Assembly (NCBI RefSeq): GCF_014635325.1
Contig: NZ_BMCT01000006.1
Span: 309,998 to 373,997, forward strand
DNA from: Azorhizobium oxalatiphilum
GTDB lineage: Bacteria > Pseudomonadota > Alphaproteobacteria > Rhizobiales > Xanthobacteraceae
Length of the DNA stretch: 64,000 nucleotides
Reading direction: 5' to 3'
The position numbers and the translations under genes are program-made. This document shows positions 48,438 through 58,952 of the stretch, piece after piece; the first letter of the stretch is position 1, and the number at the start of each line of letters is the position of its first letter. The notes below the pieces were generated by a model. The model did not search any database. It worked only from the letters and a program-made list of their open reading frames with translations, and had not been told where the DNA came from.

Positions 48438-50252
48438 ATGACCATGGCGAACCACAAGGGGCCGGATGCCCCGCGCCGGGCCTCCGCAGGCTTGGTCGGG
48501 CTGCTGCGCCGGCTGGTGCTGCTCGATCCCGGCAACATCCCGCGCCCGCGCCGCCGCCCGGTGGGCCTCGTCTACGGGCTCGACGACAAGGTGCCGGCCG
48601 GCGCGCTGGTAGCGCTGTCGGCCCAGCACGCCATGCTGGCGCTCACCTTCCTCATCTATCCGCTGGTGGTGGCCACCGAGAGCGGCCTGTCGCAGCACGA
48701 GACCAATTCGGTGCTGACCGCCTGCGCCATGTGCATCGGCCTCGCCACCATGCTGCAATGCGTGCGCACCCGCTTCGGCAGCGGCTATCTGGTGGTGCAT
48801 GTGCCGTCCCCCGGCGCCATGCCGCTGGCGATCCAGACACTGGCGCTCGGCGGGGTGGGGCTGATGGCGGCGACCACGCTGCTGCTCGGCACCTGCCAGT
48901 TGTTCGTGGCCCGCATCGTGCGGCCGCTGCGGGTGCTGCTGCCGCCGGAAGTCTGCGGCGTGGCGGTGGTGATGCTGGGCATCTCGCTGGCCGAGCCGGC
49001 GCTCCGGCGGGCGCTCGGCATCGACGGTCGCGGTGTTCAGGTGGACCATGCCTCGGCTCTGGTCAGCATGCTGACCGTGGCGCTGATCGTCGGCATCGCC
49101 ATCTTCGCGCCGCGCCGGATCAAGCTGTTCGCGGTGCTGATCGGGGCCGCTTCGGGCTGGGGGCTCGCCGTCCTGCTCGGGCTGGAACGGGCCGGGGCGG
49201 AGGCGCTGCTGTCGGCCGCCCCGCTGGTCGCCCTGCCGGAGCTGCACCTGCCCGCGTTCCGGATCGAGCCCAGCCTGCTGCCGCTGGTGGCGGTGATGGT
49301 GCTGCTCAATCTGGTGGACGTGCTCAGCGTCACCGTCTCGCTGGAAAAGATGAACGATGCCGACTGGCGGCGGGCGGACATGCGCGCGGCCGAGCGGGCA
49401 GTGACCACCTGCGGCATCGCCAATGTGCTGAACGGCCTGACCTCCGGCTTCCACTCGGGCCTGTCGTCTTCGGCCGTGGGGCTTGCCTTCGCCACCGGCG
49501 CTACCGCGCGGATCATCGGTGTTGCGGCGGGGGCTTTCATCTTCGCCACCGCCTTCTTTCCGAAGCTGATCGTGGCGCTGACGCTCATCCCTTCGCCGGT
49601 GATCGGCGGCATCCTGCTCTACACCACCGCCTATCTGCTGGTGGCGGGCATGGAGCTGATCCTGTCCCGCCGCCTGTCCGAGCGCCGGGTGTTTCTGGTG
49701 GGCCTGTCCATACTGGCGGGCCTCTCCGTGGCGCTGCTGCCGATCCGCGACCAGTTCCCGCTGTGGCTCAAGCCGCTGGTGTCCACGCCGATGAGCCTGG
49801 GAACCATCGTCGCGATCCTGCTCAACCTGCTGTTCCGGCTCGGCATCTCCCGCGAGGCGGGGATCGCGGTGCGGCCGGGTGCCAATAGCTTCGAAGCCGT
49901 GCGCGATTTTCTGGAGCGGCAGGGCGACCTGTGGGGCGCCCGGCGCGACGTGATCTCGGCTGCCATTCCCGTGGGTGCACAGGCGCTGGAGGTGCTGCTG
50001 GACAACGACATCGCGGCCGGTGACGTGGAATTGCGGGCCCGCTTCGATGAGACCCATCTCGACGTCTATCTGCTCTATGACGGCGAAGTCATGGAGGCGC
50101 CGAAGGTACGCCCCGCGCCCGAGGCGCTGCTGGGCGAACCCGCTGAGGTGGCGGCCTTCAGCGCCTATCTCATCAAGCGTCTGTCCGACCGTGTGACCTT
50201 CGGCCGGACAGTGAGCGGCAAGGCGCGCATCGCCCTGCGCTTCGACCACTGA
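48438..50252 (+). CDS. Uracil/xanthine-type (NAT/NCS2) permease with RsbW-like C-terminal domain
   Basis: The 604-residue protein has about 12-14 membrane segments in the first 460 residues with NCS2 features: YGLDDKVPAGALVALSAQHA, SGYLVVHVPSPGA and GFHSGLSSSAVGLAFATGA, plus the PSPVIGGILLYTTAYLL helix. The substrate is probably a purine base or related compound. A soluble C-terminal domain (about 475-604) contains ALEVLLDNDIAAGDVELRAR and YLIKRLSDRVTFGRTVSGKA, reminiscent of the anti-sigma RsbW ATPase fold without its glycine boxes. This tail is not part of ordinary NCS2 transporters. Confidence 0.85.
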   Translation: MTMANHKGPDAPRRASAGLVGLLRRLVLLDPGNIPRPRRRPVGLVYGLDDKVPAGALVALSAQHAMLALTFLIYPLVVATESGLSQHETNSVLTACAMCIGLATMLQCVRTRFGSGYLVVHVPSPGAMPLAIQTLALGGVGLMAATTLLLGTCQLFVARIVRPLRVLLPPEVCGVAVVMLGISLAEPALRRALGIDGRGVQVDHASALVSMLTVALIVGIAIFAPRRIKLFAVLIGAASGWGLAVLLGLERAGAEALLSAAPLVALPELHLPAFRIEPSLLPLVAVMVLLNLVDVLSVTVSLEKMNDADWRRADMRAAERAVTTCGIANVLNGLTSGFHSGLSSSAVGLAFATGATARIIGVAAGAFIFATAFFPKLIVALTLIPSPVIGGILLYTTAYLLVAGMELILSRRLSERRVFLVGLSILAGLSVALLPIRDQFPLWLKPLVSTPMSLGTIVAILLNLLFRLGISREAGIAVRPGANSFEAVRDFLERQGDLWGARRDVISAAIPVGAQALEVLLDNDIAAGDVELRARFDETHLDVYLLYDGEVMEAPKVRPAPEALLGEPAEVAAFSAYLIKRLSDRVTFGRTVSGKARIALRFDH

Positions 50253-50261
50253 GCGTCCCGT

Positions 50262-51119
50262 TCAGTCCTCGGCCTTCGGCGAGCGGGTGACGCGGAAGGG
50301 ATGGGCCGGATAGACGCCCAGGATGCGGACCTCGCGGGAGAAGAAGGCCAGTTCCTCCAGCGCCAGCTTCAGGCCGCGGTCGTCGGGATGGCCGTCCACG
50401 TCGGCATAGAACTGGGTGGCAGTGAACTCGCCGTCGAGCTGGTAGCTCTCCAGCTTGGTCATGTTCACGCCGTTGGTGGCGAAGCCGCCGAGCGCCTTGT
50501 AGAGCGCGGCCGGCACGTTGCGCACCCGGAACACGAAAGTAGTCATCACCGGGCCGTTGCCGGCCGGTGCCCAGTCCGCTTCGCGCTTCAGGATGACGAA
50601 GCGGGTGGTGTTGTGGGCCTCGTCCTCGATGTTCTCGGCCAGGATGTCGAGGCCGTAGATCTCGGAGGCAAGGCGGGGGGCGATGGCGGCGCGTGTGACG
50701 TCCTGCGCATCGGCGATCTCGCGGGCCGAGCCGGCGGTGTCGGCGCCGACTACGGCCTTGAGATTCAACGTGCGGATGGCCTTGCGGCACTGGCCGAGCG
50801 CCATCACGTGGCTCTGCACCGTCTTGATGGTGGAGAGGCTGGAGCCCTTCACGCCCATGAGCTGGTGCGACAGCGGCAGGAAGAACTCGCCGGCGATCTG
50901 GAGATGCGAGCGCGGCATCAGATGGTGGATGTCCGCCACGCGGCCGGCCACCGTGTTCTCGATGGGGATCATGGCGAGTTCGGCATTGCCGCTCTCCACC
51001 GCGATGAAGGCGTCCTCGAAGGTGGGGCAGGGCACCGCCTCGCAATCGGGGAAGACTTCCCGGCAGGCGATGTGGGAATTGGCACCCGGTTCGCCCTGAA
51101 ACACGATGCGGCCGCTCAT
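50262..51119 (-). CDS. pheA: Prephenate dehydratase
   Basis: Converts prephenate to phenylpyruvate. The 285-residue monofunctional enzyme has the PDT domain (FQGEPGANSHIACREVFPD, PIENTVAGRVADIHHLM, NTTRFVILKRE) and a C-terminal ACT regulatory domain (NVPAALYKALGGFATNGVNMTKLESY) that should bind phenylalanine. The chorismate mutase domain of the enteric protein is absent, as in other alphaproteobacteria. It starts 13 bases after kdsB, so they form an operon. Confidence 0.96.
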   Translation of the reverse strand: MSGRIVFQGEPGANSHIACREVFPDCEAVPCPTFEDAFIAVESGNAELAMIPIENTVAGRVADIHHLMPRSHLQIAGEFFLPLSHQLMGVKGSSLSTIKTVQSHVMALGQCRKAIRTLNLKAVVGADTAGSAREIADAQDVTRAAIAPRLASEIYGLDILAENIEDEAHNTTRFVILKREADWAPAGNGPVMTTFVFRVRNVPAALYKALGGFATNGVNMTKLESYQLDGEFTATQFYADVDGHPDDRGLKLALEELAFFSREVRILGVYPAHPFRVTRSPKAED

Positions 51120-51132
51120 ACCTGTCGTCTCC

Positions 51133-51885
51133 TCAAGTCTTCTGGCTGGCCAGCAGCGCTTTCGCGCGGGCCAGATGCTCCGGCGTATCGACCCCCAGCG
51201 GCACCGCGTCAACCACGGCGACGTCGATCCGCATGCCGGCTTCCAGCGCGCGCAGCTGCTCCAGCTTCTCGCGCTGTTCCAGCGGAGAGGGCGGCAGCGC
51301 CACGAAGCGCTCCAGCGCGGCGCGGCGATAGGCATAGAGGCCGATGTGGTGATAGAGCGGCCCCTCGCCAAAGGGCGCGGTGGTGCGGGTGAAATAGAGC
51401 GCCCGCAGGCGGTTCTGCGCAATCGGCGTGCCCACCACCTTGACCACGTTGGGGTCGGTGCGCTCGCCTGCCTCGGTGATGAGGGCAGTAAGGGTGGCGA
51501 TGTCGGCCGGTCCTTCGGCGAGCGGGGCGAGGGCGGCGCGGATGGTTTCCGGCGCGATGGTGGGCAGGTCGCCCTGCACATTTACGATGATCTGCACCTT
51601 GCCCTCAGGGTCGAGCGTGCCGAGCGCCTCGAAGATGCGGTCGGAGCCGGAGGGGTGATCGGGACGGGTCATCACCGCCTCGAAGCCGGCGGCGCGCACG
51701 GCATCGGCGATCTCCGCGGTGTCAGTGGCGACCGCGACGCGGCCGATGGAGGCTGCGACCGCTCGTCGCGCGACCTCCACGATCATGGGCCGCCCGCCGA
51801 CATCGGCCAGCGGCTTGCCGGGCAGCCGGCTGGCCGCCATGCGTGCCGGAATAAGCACCAGAACGTCGGAAGGGGCGGTGGACAT
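51133..51885 (-). CDS. kdsB: CMP-KDO synthetase (3-deoxy-manno-octulosonate cytidylyltransferase)
   Basis: Activates KDO for lipid A-core assembly. The 250-residue enzyme has the nucleotide-binding start [32 protein letters not shown], and [10 protein letters not shown]...[17 protein letters not shown] 51885 has GAGGGA 6 bases upstream. Divergent from cycM with a 190-base gap; upstream of pheA in the same operon. Confidence 0.96.
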   Translation of the reverse strand: MSTAPSDVLVLIPARMAASRLPGKPLADVGGRPMIVEVARRAVAASIGRVAVATDTAEIADAVRAAGFEAVMTRPDHPSGSDRIFEALGTLDPEGKVQIIVNVQGDLPTIAPETIRAALAPLAEGPADIATLTALITEAGERTDPNVVKVVGTPIAQNRLRALYFTRTTAPFGEGPLYHHIGLYAYRRAALERFVALPPSPLEQREKLEQLRALEAGMRIDVAVVDAVPLGVDTPEHLARAKALLASQKT

Positions 51886-52074
51886 GAAGGATCCCTCGGC
51901 ATGAATCAGCCGCGAAATGTGCACCGCAGCGTGGCATTGGGGCGCGCCTTATACGGGTTGCACGGCCCCAATCAAAGTGATTAGTTCCAAACTGCGGCCA
52001 CAGACGTGAACCCGCGAACCCTTAGCCTATGCGCATTTGCGACGAAGAATGAAGCTCCAGGGAGCGAAGCGTCG

Positions 52075-52623
52075 ATGAACAGTTTCGAATTAAACAAAAT
52101 CGCGGGCGCAGTGCTGGGCACGTTGACCTTGACCCTCGGTCTGGGGATCGTTTCCGAAATCCTTTTCACCCCTGAGGCCCCGGCCAAGCCGGGCTACGAG
52201 ATCGCGGTCAAGGAAGAAGGCGGGGCTGCCGCCGCCGGGCCGGCCAAGGCCGCCGCCGTGCCGATCGCCGAACTGCTGCCGAAGGCCTCGCCCGAGAAGG
52301 GGGCGGCCGTGGCCAAGCGCTGCGGCGCCTGCCACAACTTCACCGAAGGCGCGGGCGCCAAGGTGGGGCCGGACCTCTATGCGGTGGTCGGCCGCGCCAA
52401 GGGCAGCGTCGCGGGCTTCTCCTATTCCGCCGCCATGAAGGCCAAGGGCGGCGACTGGTCGTTCGACGAGCTGAACGCCTTCCTGACCAATCCGAAGGGA
52501 GACATCCCCGGCACCGCCATGGCCTTCGCGGGCATCCCGAAGGAGACGGAGCGGGCGGACCTCATTGCCTATCTGAATACGCTGTCGCACAGCCCCCTGC
52601 CGCTGCCGCAGGCGGCCAAGTAA
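52075..52623 (+). CDS. cycM: Membrane-anchored cytochrome c (CycM type)
   Basis: Electron carrier to terminal oxidase in alphaproteobacteria. The 182-residue protein has an N-terminal membrane anchor (about 9-31, uncleaved), an Ala/Pro/Glu-rich linker, then the heme domain with CGACH at 83-87 and the sixth-ligand methionine in GTAMAFAG near 149. GGGAG lies about 12 bases before the ATG. It is monocistronic with a strong terminator. Confidence 0.93.
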   Translation: MNSFELNKIAGAVLGTLTLTLGLGIVSEILFTPEAPAKPGYEIAVKEEGGAAAAGPAKAAAVPIAELLPKASPEKGAAVAKRCGACHNFTEGAGAKVGPDLYAVVGRAKGSVAGFSYSAAMKAKGGDWSFDELNAFLTNPKGDIPGTAMAFAGIPKETERADLIAYLNTLSHSPLPLPQAAK

Positions 52624-52668
52624 GGCCGCTGGTTCGAGGGCTCTTCCGCCTCACGCGATTGTCACAGC

Positions 52669-52705
52669 ATGGGCCGGTTCCTCGAGGGACCGGCCCATTT
52701 TCTTG
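52669..52705 (+). terminator. Rho-independent terminator after cycM
   Basis: TGGGCCGGTTCC and GGGACCGGCCCA pair over 12 bases (one wobble) around TCGA, followed by TTTTCTTG. Confidence 0.93.
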
Positions 52706-52851
52706 TGCGCGCACGGGAAAAGACGTGCAGGATCGCACTCCTGAGGTCGCGGAGGCACGCCGGTGCCTTGTTTCTGCCCCGGCGTCAGGGGTGTTATGCC
52801 CGTTCACGTTTCGCGCTGCCCTTTTCGGGCGGCCGCAGTCCGGAGTGCCCG

Positions 52852-54699
52852 ATGCATCTGAAGGTCCGCAGGCTCGCTCTCGCCGCCGCTTTCCTCGCCT
52901 GCGCCACGCCCGCGCTGGCGCAACCGGCGCCGGGTCCGTTCCGGTTCGCGACTTCGCTCATGGGCGAGCCCAAGTACAAGGACGGCTTCAAGCATTTCGA
53001 CTATGTGAACCCGGAGGCCCCCAGGGGCGGAACGGTGCGCCTGTCGGCGGACGGGACCTTCGACAGCTTCAATTTCATCATCCCACGCGGCACGTCCGGC
53101 GCGGGCCTGAGCCAGATCTACGATACGCTCACCACCCAGTCCCGGGACGAGGTGGCCACCGCTTATGGCCTGATTTCCGATGGCTTACGCTTCCCGGAAG
53201 ACTATTCCTCCGTCACCTATCGTCTGAACCCGAATGCCAAATGGCATGACGGCCAGCCGATCACACCCGATGATGTGGTGTGGTCGTTCGAGGTGCTGAC
53301 CAAGAACAATCCTGGCCAGGCCTTCTACTATCGCCACGTGAAGGGCGTGGCGAAGACCGGCGACCACGAGGTGACATTCACCTTTGATCAGGGCGGCAAC
53401 CGCGAGCTGCCGCAGATCGTCGGCGAGCTGCTGATCCTGCCCAAGCACTGGTGGACGGGCACGGACGCCAATGGCAAGCCGCGCGACATCACGCAGGGCA
53501 CCCTCGAGCCGCCGCTGGGCTCCGGTGCCTACAAGATCAAGTCCTTCGTGCCGGGTCGCACCATCGTCTATGAGCGGGTGAAGGATTATTGGGCCAAGGA
53601 TCTGCCGGTCAATGTAGGTCGGAATAATTTCGACGAGATCCGCTACGAATACTATCGCGACGACACGGTGGAGCTGGAGGCCTTCAAGGCCGATCAGTAC
53701 GATTTCCGCGTGGAGACCTCGGCCAAGAACTGGGCTACCGCCTATGACTTCCCGGCCAAGCAGCAGGGCAAGGTGAAGCTCGAGCTGTTCGAGAACCGCT
53801 CAGTCGGCCAGATGCAGGCCTTCATCCCCAACCTGCGCCGCGAGAAGTTCCAGGATGCCCGTGTGCGCCGGGCGCTGAATTATGCGCTCGATTTCGAGGG
53901 CATGAACCACACCCTGTTCTTCGACCAGTACAAGCGCACCATGAGCTACTTCTCCGGCACGGAACTGGCCTCCTCCGGCCTGCCCACCGGGGCCGAGCTC
54001 GACATCCTGAACGGGGTAAAGGACAAGGTGCCGCCGGGCGTCTTCACCACGCCTTATACCAATCCTGAAAATCCGGACGAGCAGTCCCGCCGCGCCAACC
54101 TGCGGCAGGCGGCAGACCTGCTGAAGCAGGCGGGCTGGCAGGTGAAGGGGCGTCAGCTGGTGAATGCCAAGGGCGAGCCCTTCACGCTGGAAATCCTGCT
54201 GGCGGCTCCGGCCTTCGAGCGCGTGGCGCTGTTCTACAAGCCGGCGCTGGAACGCCTCGGCATTCAGGTGTCGGTTCGACTTGTGGATTCCTCGCAATAT
54301 ACGAACCGCGTGCGGGCGCGCGACTTCGACATGATCATCACCGGCTGGGGCCAGTCGCTCTCGCCGGGTAATGAGCAGCGCGATTATTGGGGCTCGGAAT
54401 CCGCTGATCGCGAAGGCTCGCGTAACTATGCCGGCATCAAGAACCCGGCCGTGGATGCCCTCATCGAGAAGGTGATCTACGCCACTGATCGCACGCAACT
54501 GGTGGCCGCCACCCACGCCCTCGATCGCGTGCTGCTGTGGAACGATTACGTCATCCCGTCCTGGACCTTCGGCTACAGCCGTACGGCGCGCTGGGACCGC
54601 TTCGCCCATCCGCCGGTTCTGCCGCAATACTCCTACGAGTTCCCGGACATCTGGTGGTGGGATGCGGCCAAGGCCGCGAAGATCGGGGGCGCGCAGTGA
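52852..54699 (+). CDS. Oligopeptide-type ABC transporter binding protein (YejA-like), first copy
   Basis: The 615-residue family 5 periplasmic binding protein has a Sec signal peptide (cleavage near ALAQPA, residue 24) and YejA-like features: SLMGEPKYKDGFKHFDYVNP, DTLTTQSRDEVATAYGLI, DYWAKDLPVNVGRNNFDEI, and GQSLSPGNEQRDYWGSESAD. It collects peptides for the following Yej-type transporter. CGGAG is 7 bases before the ATG. It overlaps the second binding-protein gene by four bases (GTGA). Confidence 0.93.
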   Translation: MHLKVRRLALAAAFLACATPALAQPAPGPFRFATSLMGEPKYKDGFKHFDYVNPEAPRGGTVRLSADGTFDSFNFIIPRGTSGAGLSQIYDTLTTQSRDEVATAYGLISDGLRFPEDYSSVTYRLNPNAKWHDGQPITPDDVVWSFEVLTKNNPGQAFYYRHVKGVAKTGDHEVTFTFDQGGNRELPQIVGELLILPKHWWTGTDANGKPRDITQGTLEPPLGSGAYKIKSFVPGRTIVYERVKDYWAKDLPVNVGRNNFDEIRYEYYRDDTVELEAFKADQYDFRVETSAKNWATAYDFPAKQQGKVKLELFENRSVGQMQAFIPNLRREKFQDARVRRALNYALDFEGMNHTLFFDQYKRTMSYFSGTELASSGLPTGAELDILNGVKDKVPPGVFTTPYTNPENPDEQSRRANLRQAADLLKQAGWQVKGRQLVNAKGEPFTLEILLAAPAFERVALFYKPALERLGIQVSVRLVDSSQYTNRVRARDFDMIITGWGQSLSPGNEQRDYWGSESADREGSRNYAGIKNPAVDALIEKVIYATDRTQLVAATHALDRVLLWNDYVIPSWTFGYSRTARWDRFAHPPVLPQYSYEFPDIWWWDAAKAAKIGGAQ

Positions 54700-56627
54700 G
54701 GCAGGCGGGCCTGCATCGCCGCACGGTGCTGCGGCTCGCCGCCGGCGCCGGCGCGGCGGGCCTGCTGCCCGGCCTGTGGCCGGCGGGCGCGTGGGCCGAG
54801 GTGCCGCCGCCCGCGGTGCCCGAGGGTGTCGAGCGGCACGGTATGTCCTCCTTCGGCGAGCTGAAATATGCGCCGGACTTCAAGCAGTTCGACTATGTGA
54901 AGGTGGACGCGCCCAAAGGCGGCGTATTCTCGCAGATCGGACCGACGGCGGCCTATAACCAGTCGTTCCAGACCTTCAATTCGCTCAACGGCTACATTCT
55001 GCGCGGCGATGCGGCGCAGGGCATCGCGCTGATCTTCGACAGCCTGATGGTGCGCGCGGCCGACGAGCCGGACGCGGTCTATGGGCTTGTGGCGTCATCG
55101 GTGGCGATCTCGGACGAGGGGCGCACCTACCGCTTTCGCCTGCGCCCGGAAGCGCGCTTTCATGATGGCTCGCCGCTCACCGCCGAGGATGTCGCCTTCT
55201 CGCTGACCACGCTGAAGACCGAGGGGCATCCTCTCATCCGGCAGGCGCTGCGCGAGTTCGTTGGCGCCAAGGCCGAGGACAAGGGCACGGTGGTGCTCTC
55301 CTTCAATGCCGGCCGCCCGCGCGACGTGCCGAGCTATGCGGCCACCCTGCCCATCTTCTCCAAGGCCTATTATGCGGCCCAGAAGTTCGAGGAGACGACG
55401 CTTCAGCCGCCGCTCGGCTCCGGCCCCTACAAGGTGGGCCGGTTCGAGGTGGGCCGCTTCATCGAATATGATCGCGTGCCGGCCTATTGGGGGGCCGATT
55501 TGCCGGTGAACCGGGGCCGCTACAATTTCGATACGCTACGCTTTGAATATTTCCGCGACCGCGAGGTGGGGCTGGAGGCGTTCAAGGCCCGCACCTACGT
55601 GTTCCGCGAGGAGTTCACCTCCCGCGCCTGGGCGACCCAATATGACTTCCCCGCCATCCACGACGGCCGGGTGAAGCGCGACGTACTGCCCGACGAGACG
55701 CCCTCCGGTGCGCAGGGTTGGTTCTTCAACATGCGCCGGCCGAAGTTCGCCGATCCGCGCGTGCGCGAAGCCCTCGGGCTGGCCTTCGATTTCGAGTGGA
55801 CCAACAAGAACCTGATGTACGGCCAGTATGAGCGCACCTGGTCCTTCTTCCAGAATTCCGACCTGATGGCCAAGGGCGAGCCTTCGCCCGAGGAACTGAA
55901 ACTGCTCGAGCCGCACCGCGCGGTGCTGCCCGCTGCCGTGTTCGGCACGGCCGTGGTGCCGCCGGTGAGCGATGGCTCGGGACAGGATCGCCCGCTGCTT
56001 CGGCGTGCCTCCACGCTCCTGAAAGAGGCGGGCTACAATGTGCAGCAGGGCCGTCTGGTGGATGCCAAGGGGGCTCCGTTCCAGATCGAGTTTCTGGATG
56101 ACGACGGCAGTTTCGAACGCCACACCTCACGCTTCATCGCCAATCTGAAGGTGCTGGGCATCGACGGCAGCTTCCGCATCGTCGATCCGGCCCAGTATCA
56201 GTTGCGGCTGAAGAATTTCGATTTCGACGTTGTGGTGCGGCGCTATTCGGTATCGCTCAATCCGGGTGAGGAACTCTCCGCCTATTTCGGCTCCGAGGCG
56301 GCGCGCATGCCGGGCTCCAACAATCTGTCCGGCATCGCCGACAAGACGGTGGACACTTTGATCGCGACCGCCCTTGCCGCGCAGAACCGGGCCGATCTCG
56401 TCATCGCCTGCCGGGCGTTGGACCGCGTGCTGCGAGCCGGGCACTACTGGGTGCCGCAGTGGAGCAAGGCGTCCTTCTGGCTGGCCTACTGGGACGTGTT
56501 CGGGCGCCCGCCGGTGAAGCCGAAATATGACCGGGGCGCGCTGGACACATGGTGGCGTCGCCCGGACACGCCGGAACCGGCCGCGGCTCCTGTCGCGCCG
56601 CCTGCCACGCCGCAAAAGGACGGTTGA
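54696..56627 (+). CDS. Oligopeptide-type ABC transporter binding protein (YejA-like), second copy with Tat-like signal
   Basis: The 643-residue protein is a homologue of the preceding one (shared [24 protein letters not shown] and [23 protein letters not shown]). Its N-terminus, [20 protein letters not shown], has a twin-arginine-like signal rather than the Sec signal of the first copy. Its GTG overlaps the previous stop. It ends in an Ala/Pro tail. Two different binding proteins on one transporter suggest complementary peptide ranges. Confidence 0.9.
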   Translation: MRQAGLHRRTVLRLAAGAGAAGLLPGLWPAGAWAEVPPPAVPEGVERHGMSSFGELKYAPDFKQFDYVKVDAPKGGVFSQIGPTAAYNQSFQTFNSLNGYILRGDAAQGIALIFDSLMVRAADEPDAVYGLVASSVAISDEGRTYRFRLRPEARFHDGSPLTAEDVAFSLTTLKTEGHPLIRQALREFVGAKAEDKGTVVLSFNAGRPRDVPSYAATLPIFSKAYYAAQKFEETTLQPPLGSGPYKVGRFEVGRFIEYDRVPAYWGADLPVNRGRYNFDTLRFEYFRDREVGLEAFKARTYVFREEFTSRAWATQYDFPAIHDGRVKRDVLPDETPSGAQGWFFNMRRPKFADPRVREALGLAFDFEWTNKNLMYGQYERTWSFFQNSDLMAKGEPSPEELKLLEPHRAVLPAAVFGTAVVPPVSDGSGQDRPLLRRASTLLKEAGYNVQQGRLVDAKGAPFQIEFLDDDGSFERHTSRFIANLKVLGIDGSFRIVDPAQYQLRLKNFDFDVVVRRYSVSLNPGEELSAYFGSEAARMPGSNNLSGIADKTVDTLIATALAAQNRADLVIACRALDRVLRAGHYWVPQWSKASFWLAYWDVFGRPPVKPKYDRGALDTWWRRPDTPEPAAAPVAPPATPQKDG

Positions 56628-56674
56628 CGCCGCGCCTTCTCATACCGCACGGTCCATCCAGTTCCGGAGACCCG

Positions 56675-57787
56675 ATGCTCGCTTATATCGTCCGCCGCCT
56701 CGCGCTCATGGTACCGACCATCCTCGGCATCATGCTGGTTTCGTTTGTGATCATCCAGTTCGCGCCGGGCGGCCCGGTGGAACGGGTGATCGCCCAATTG
56801 ACCGGGGATGACGTGTCCGCCACGGCGCGCGTGTCCGGCGGCGGCGGCGATTTTGCCGGCGGCGCGGCGGCCCCCGGTGCGGGCGGCGGCGGGGCAGATG
56901 CCTCGAAGTATCGCGGCGCGCAGGGCCTTGATCCGAATTTCATCAAGGAGCTGGAGAAGCAGTTCGGCTTCGACAAGCCGCCGGCCGAGCGTTTTGCGCT
57001 GATGATCTGGAACTATGCCCGGTTCGACTTCGGCCGCTCCTATTTCCGCGACATCTCGGTGCTTGAGCTGATCAAGGAGAAGTTGCCGGTTTCCATCTCG
57101 CTCGGGCTGTGGATGACGCTGCTCACCTACGCCATCTCCATCCCGCTCGGCATCTCCAAGGCCATGCGCGATGGCTCGCGCTTCGATGTGTGGACGTCGG
57201 CGGTGGTGATCGTCGGTTACGCTATCCCCTCCTTCCTGTTCGCGATCCTGCTGATCGTGCTGTTCGCGGGCGGCTCCTTCCTCGACTGGTTTCCGTTGCG
57301 CGGCCTGACCTCGGATAACTGGGCGCAGATGAGCTGGCCGGAGCGCATCGGAGACTATGCGTGGCATCTGGTGCTGCCGCTCACCTCCATGGTGCTCGGC
57401 GCGTTCGCCACCATGACCTTGCTGACCAAGAATTCGTTCCTGGAAGAGATCCGCAAGCAATATGTGACCACGGCCCGCATGAAGGGCCTGCCGGAGCGCA
57501 AGGTGCTCTACCGGCACGTGTTCCGTAATGCCATGCTGATCGTGATCGCCGGCTTCCCGAGCGCCTTCATCTCGGCCTTCTTCACCGGCTCGCTGCTGAT
57601 CGAGACCATCTTCTCGCTGGACGGGCTCGGCCTGCTGGGCTTCGAGAGCGTGCTGAACCGCGACTATCCGGTGGTGTTCGCCACGCTTTACATCTTCTCG
57701 CTGGCGGGCCTGCTGATCGGTCTCCTCTCCGATCTCACCTATATGCTGGTCGATCCGCGCATCGACTTCGAAGCGCGGGAGGTGTGA
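56675..57787 (+). CDS. yejB: ABC transporter permease YejB-like
   Basis: The 370-residue inner-membrane protein has an N-terminal helix [20 protein letters not shown] typical of DppB/OppB permeases, a long Gly/Ala-rich periplasmic insertion (about 45-78, with [13 protein letters not shown]), six helices and the cytosolic EAA loop [25 protein letters not shown] is 4 bases before the ATG. Next gene overlaps by four bases. Confidence 0.93.
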   Translation: MLAYIVRRLALMVPTILGIMLVSFVIIQFAPGGPVERVIAQLTGDDVSATARVSGGGGDFAGGAAAPGAGGGGADASKYRGAQGLDPNFIKELEKQFGFDKPPAERFALMIWNYARFDFGRSYFRDISVLELIKEKLPVSISLGLWMTLLTYAISIPLGISKAMRDGSRFDVWTSAVVIVGYAIPSFLFAILLIVLFAGGSFLDWFPLRGLTSDNWAQMSWPERIGDYAWHLVLPLTSMVLGAFATMTLLTKNSFLEEIRKQYVTTARMKGLPERKVLYRHVFRNAMLIVIAGFPSAFISAFFTGSLLIETIFSLDGLGLLGFESVLNRDYPVVFATLYIFSLAGLLIGLLSDLTYMLVDPRIDFEAREV

Positions 57788-58938
57788 GCGTGGACACCAC
57801 CGCAACCGCTGCCCCCCAGATGCTCGCTCCGCCGAAGCGCGCCTGGTTGTCGCCGCTGAACAAGCGTCGTCTCGCCAATTTCCGCGGCAACGGCCGTGGC
57901 TGGTGGGCGTTCGTCATCTTCATGGTGCTGTTCGTCATCAGCCTGTTCGCGGAGTTCATCGCCAACGACAAGCCGGTGCTGGTGAAGTATGACGGCGCTT
58001 ATTACATGCCGATCCTGCACTATTATCCGGAGACCACCTTCGGCGGTGATTTCGAGACCGAGGCGGATTATCGCGATCCCTATCTGCAGAAGCTGATCGC
58101 AGAGAAGGGCGGCTCCATGATCTGGCCGCCGATCCGTTTCTCCTATTCCACCCACAATCTCGATCTGCCGACCCCCGCCCCCTCGCCGCCCACCTGGATG
58201 CTGACGGAGGCGCAGTGCAAGACGGTGGCCGAACGCAAGCAGGTGAGCGGCTGTTCTGGCCTTGAGTACAACTGGCTCGGCACTGACGATCAGGGCCGCG
58301 ACGTGCTGGCGCGGCTCATCTACGGCTTCCGCATCTCGGTGCTGTTCGGCCTCGCGCTGACCATCATCTCCTCGGTGATCGGCGTGGCGGCAGGCGCGGT
58401 GCAGGGCTATTTCGGCGGCTGGGTGGATCTGCTCTCCCAGCGCTTCATCGAGATCTGGACCGCCATTCCCTCGATGTATCTGCTGCTGATCATCTCGTCC
58501 GTTCTGGTGCCCGGCTTCTGGGTGCTACTGGGCATCCTCTTGCTGTTCTCATGGGTCAGCCTCGTGGGTCTCGTGCGGGCGGAATTCCTGCGCGCGCGCA
58601 ACTTCGAATATGTGCAGGCGGCCCGTGCGCTGGGGGTGGGCAACTTCACCATCATGACGCGGCATCTGCTGCCAAACGCCATGGTGGCGACGCTGACCTT
58701 CCTGCCCTTCATCCTGTCGTCCTCGGTGATGACGCTGACAGCGCTGGACTTTCTGGGCTTCGGCCTGCCGCCGGGCTCGCCCTCGCTGGGCGAACTGCTG
58801 TCGCAGGGCAAGGCCAACATCCAGGCGCCGTGGCTGGGGCTCACCGGCTTCTTCACGGTGGCGCTGATGCTGAGCCTGCTGATCTTCATCGGCGAAGCCG
58901 TCCGCGACGCCTTCGATCCGCGCAAGACCTTCGGGTGA
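57784..58938 (+). CDS. yejE: ABC transporter permease YejE-like
   Basis: The 384-residue permease has the N-terminal OppC-type segment, the large periplasmic region found in YejE ([20 protein letters not shown] and [17 protein letters not shown]) and the EAA loop [23 protein letters not shown] 57784 overlaps the yejB stop (GTGA). Forms the heterodimeric channel with YejB. Confidence 0.94.
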   Translation: MSVDTTATAAPQMLAPPKRAWLSPLNKRRLANFRGNGRGWWAFVIFMVLFVISLFAEFIANDKPVLVKYDGAYYMPILHYYPETTFGGDFETEADYRDPYLQKLIAEKGGSMIWPPIRFSYSTHNLDLPTPAPSPPTWMLTEAQCKTVAERKQVSGCSGLEYNWLGTDDQGRDVLARLIYGFRISVLFGLALTIISSVIGVAAGAVQGYFGGWVDLLSQRFIEIWTAIPSMYLLLIISSVLVPGFWVLLGILLLFSWVSLVGLVRAEFLRARNFEYVQAARALGVGNFTIMTRHLLPNAMVATLTFLPFILSSSVMTLTALDFLGFGLPPGSPSLGELLSQGKANIQAPWLGLTGFFTVALMLSLLIFIGEAVRDAFDPRKTFG

Positions 58939-58952
58939 GGGGAGGACAAACC

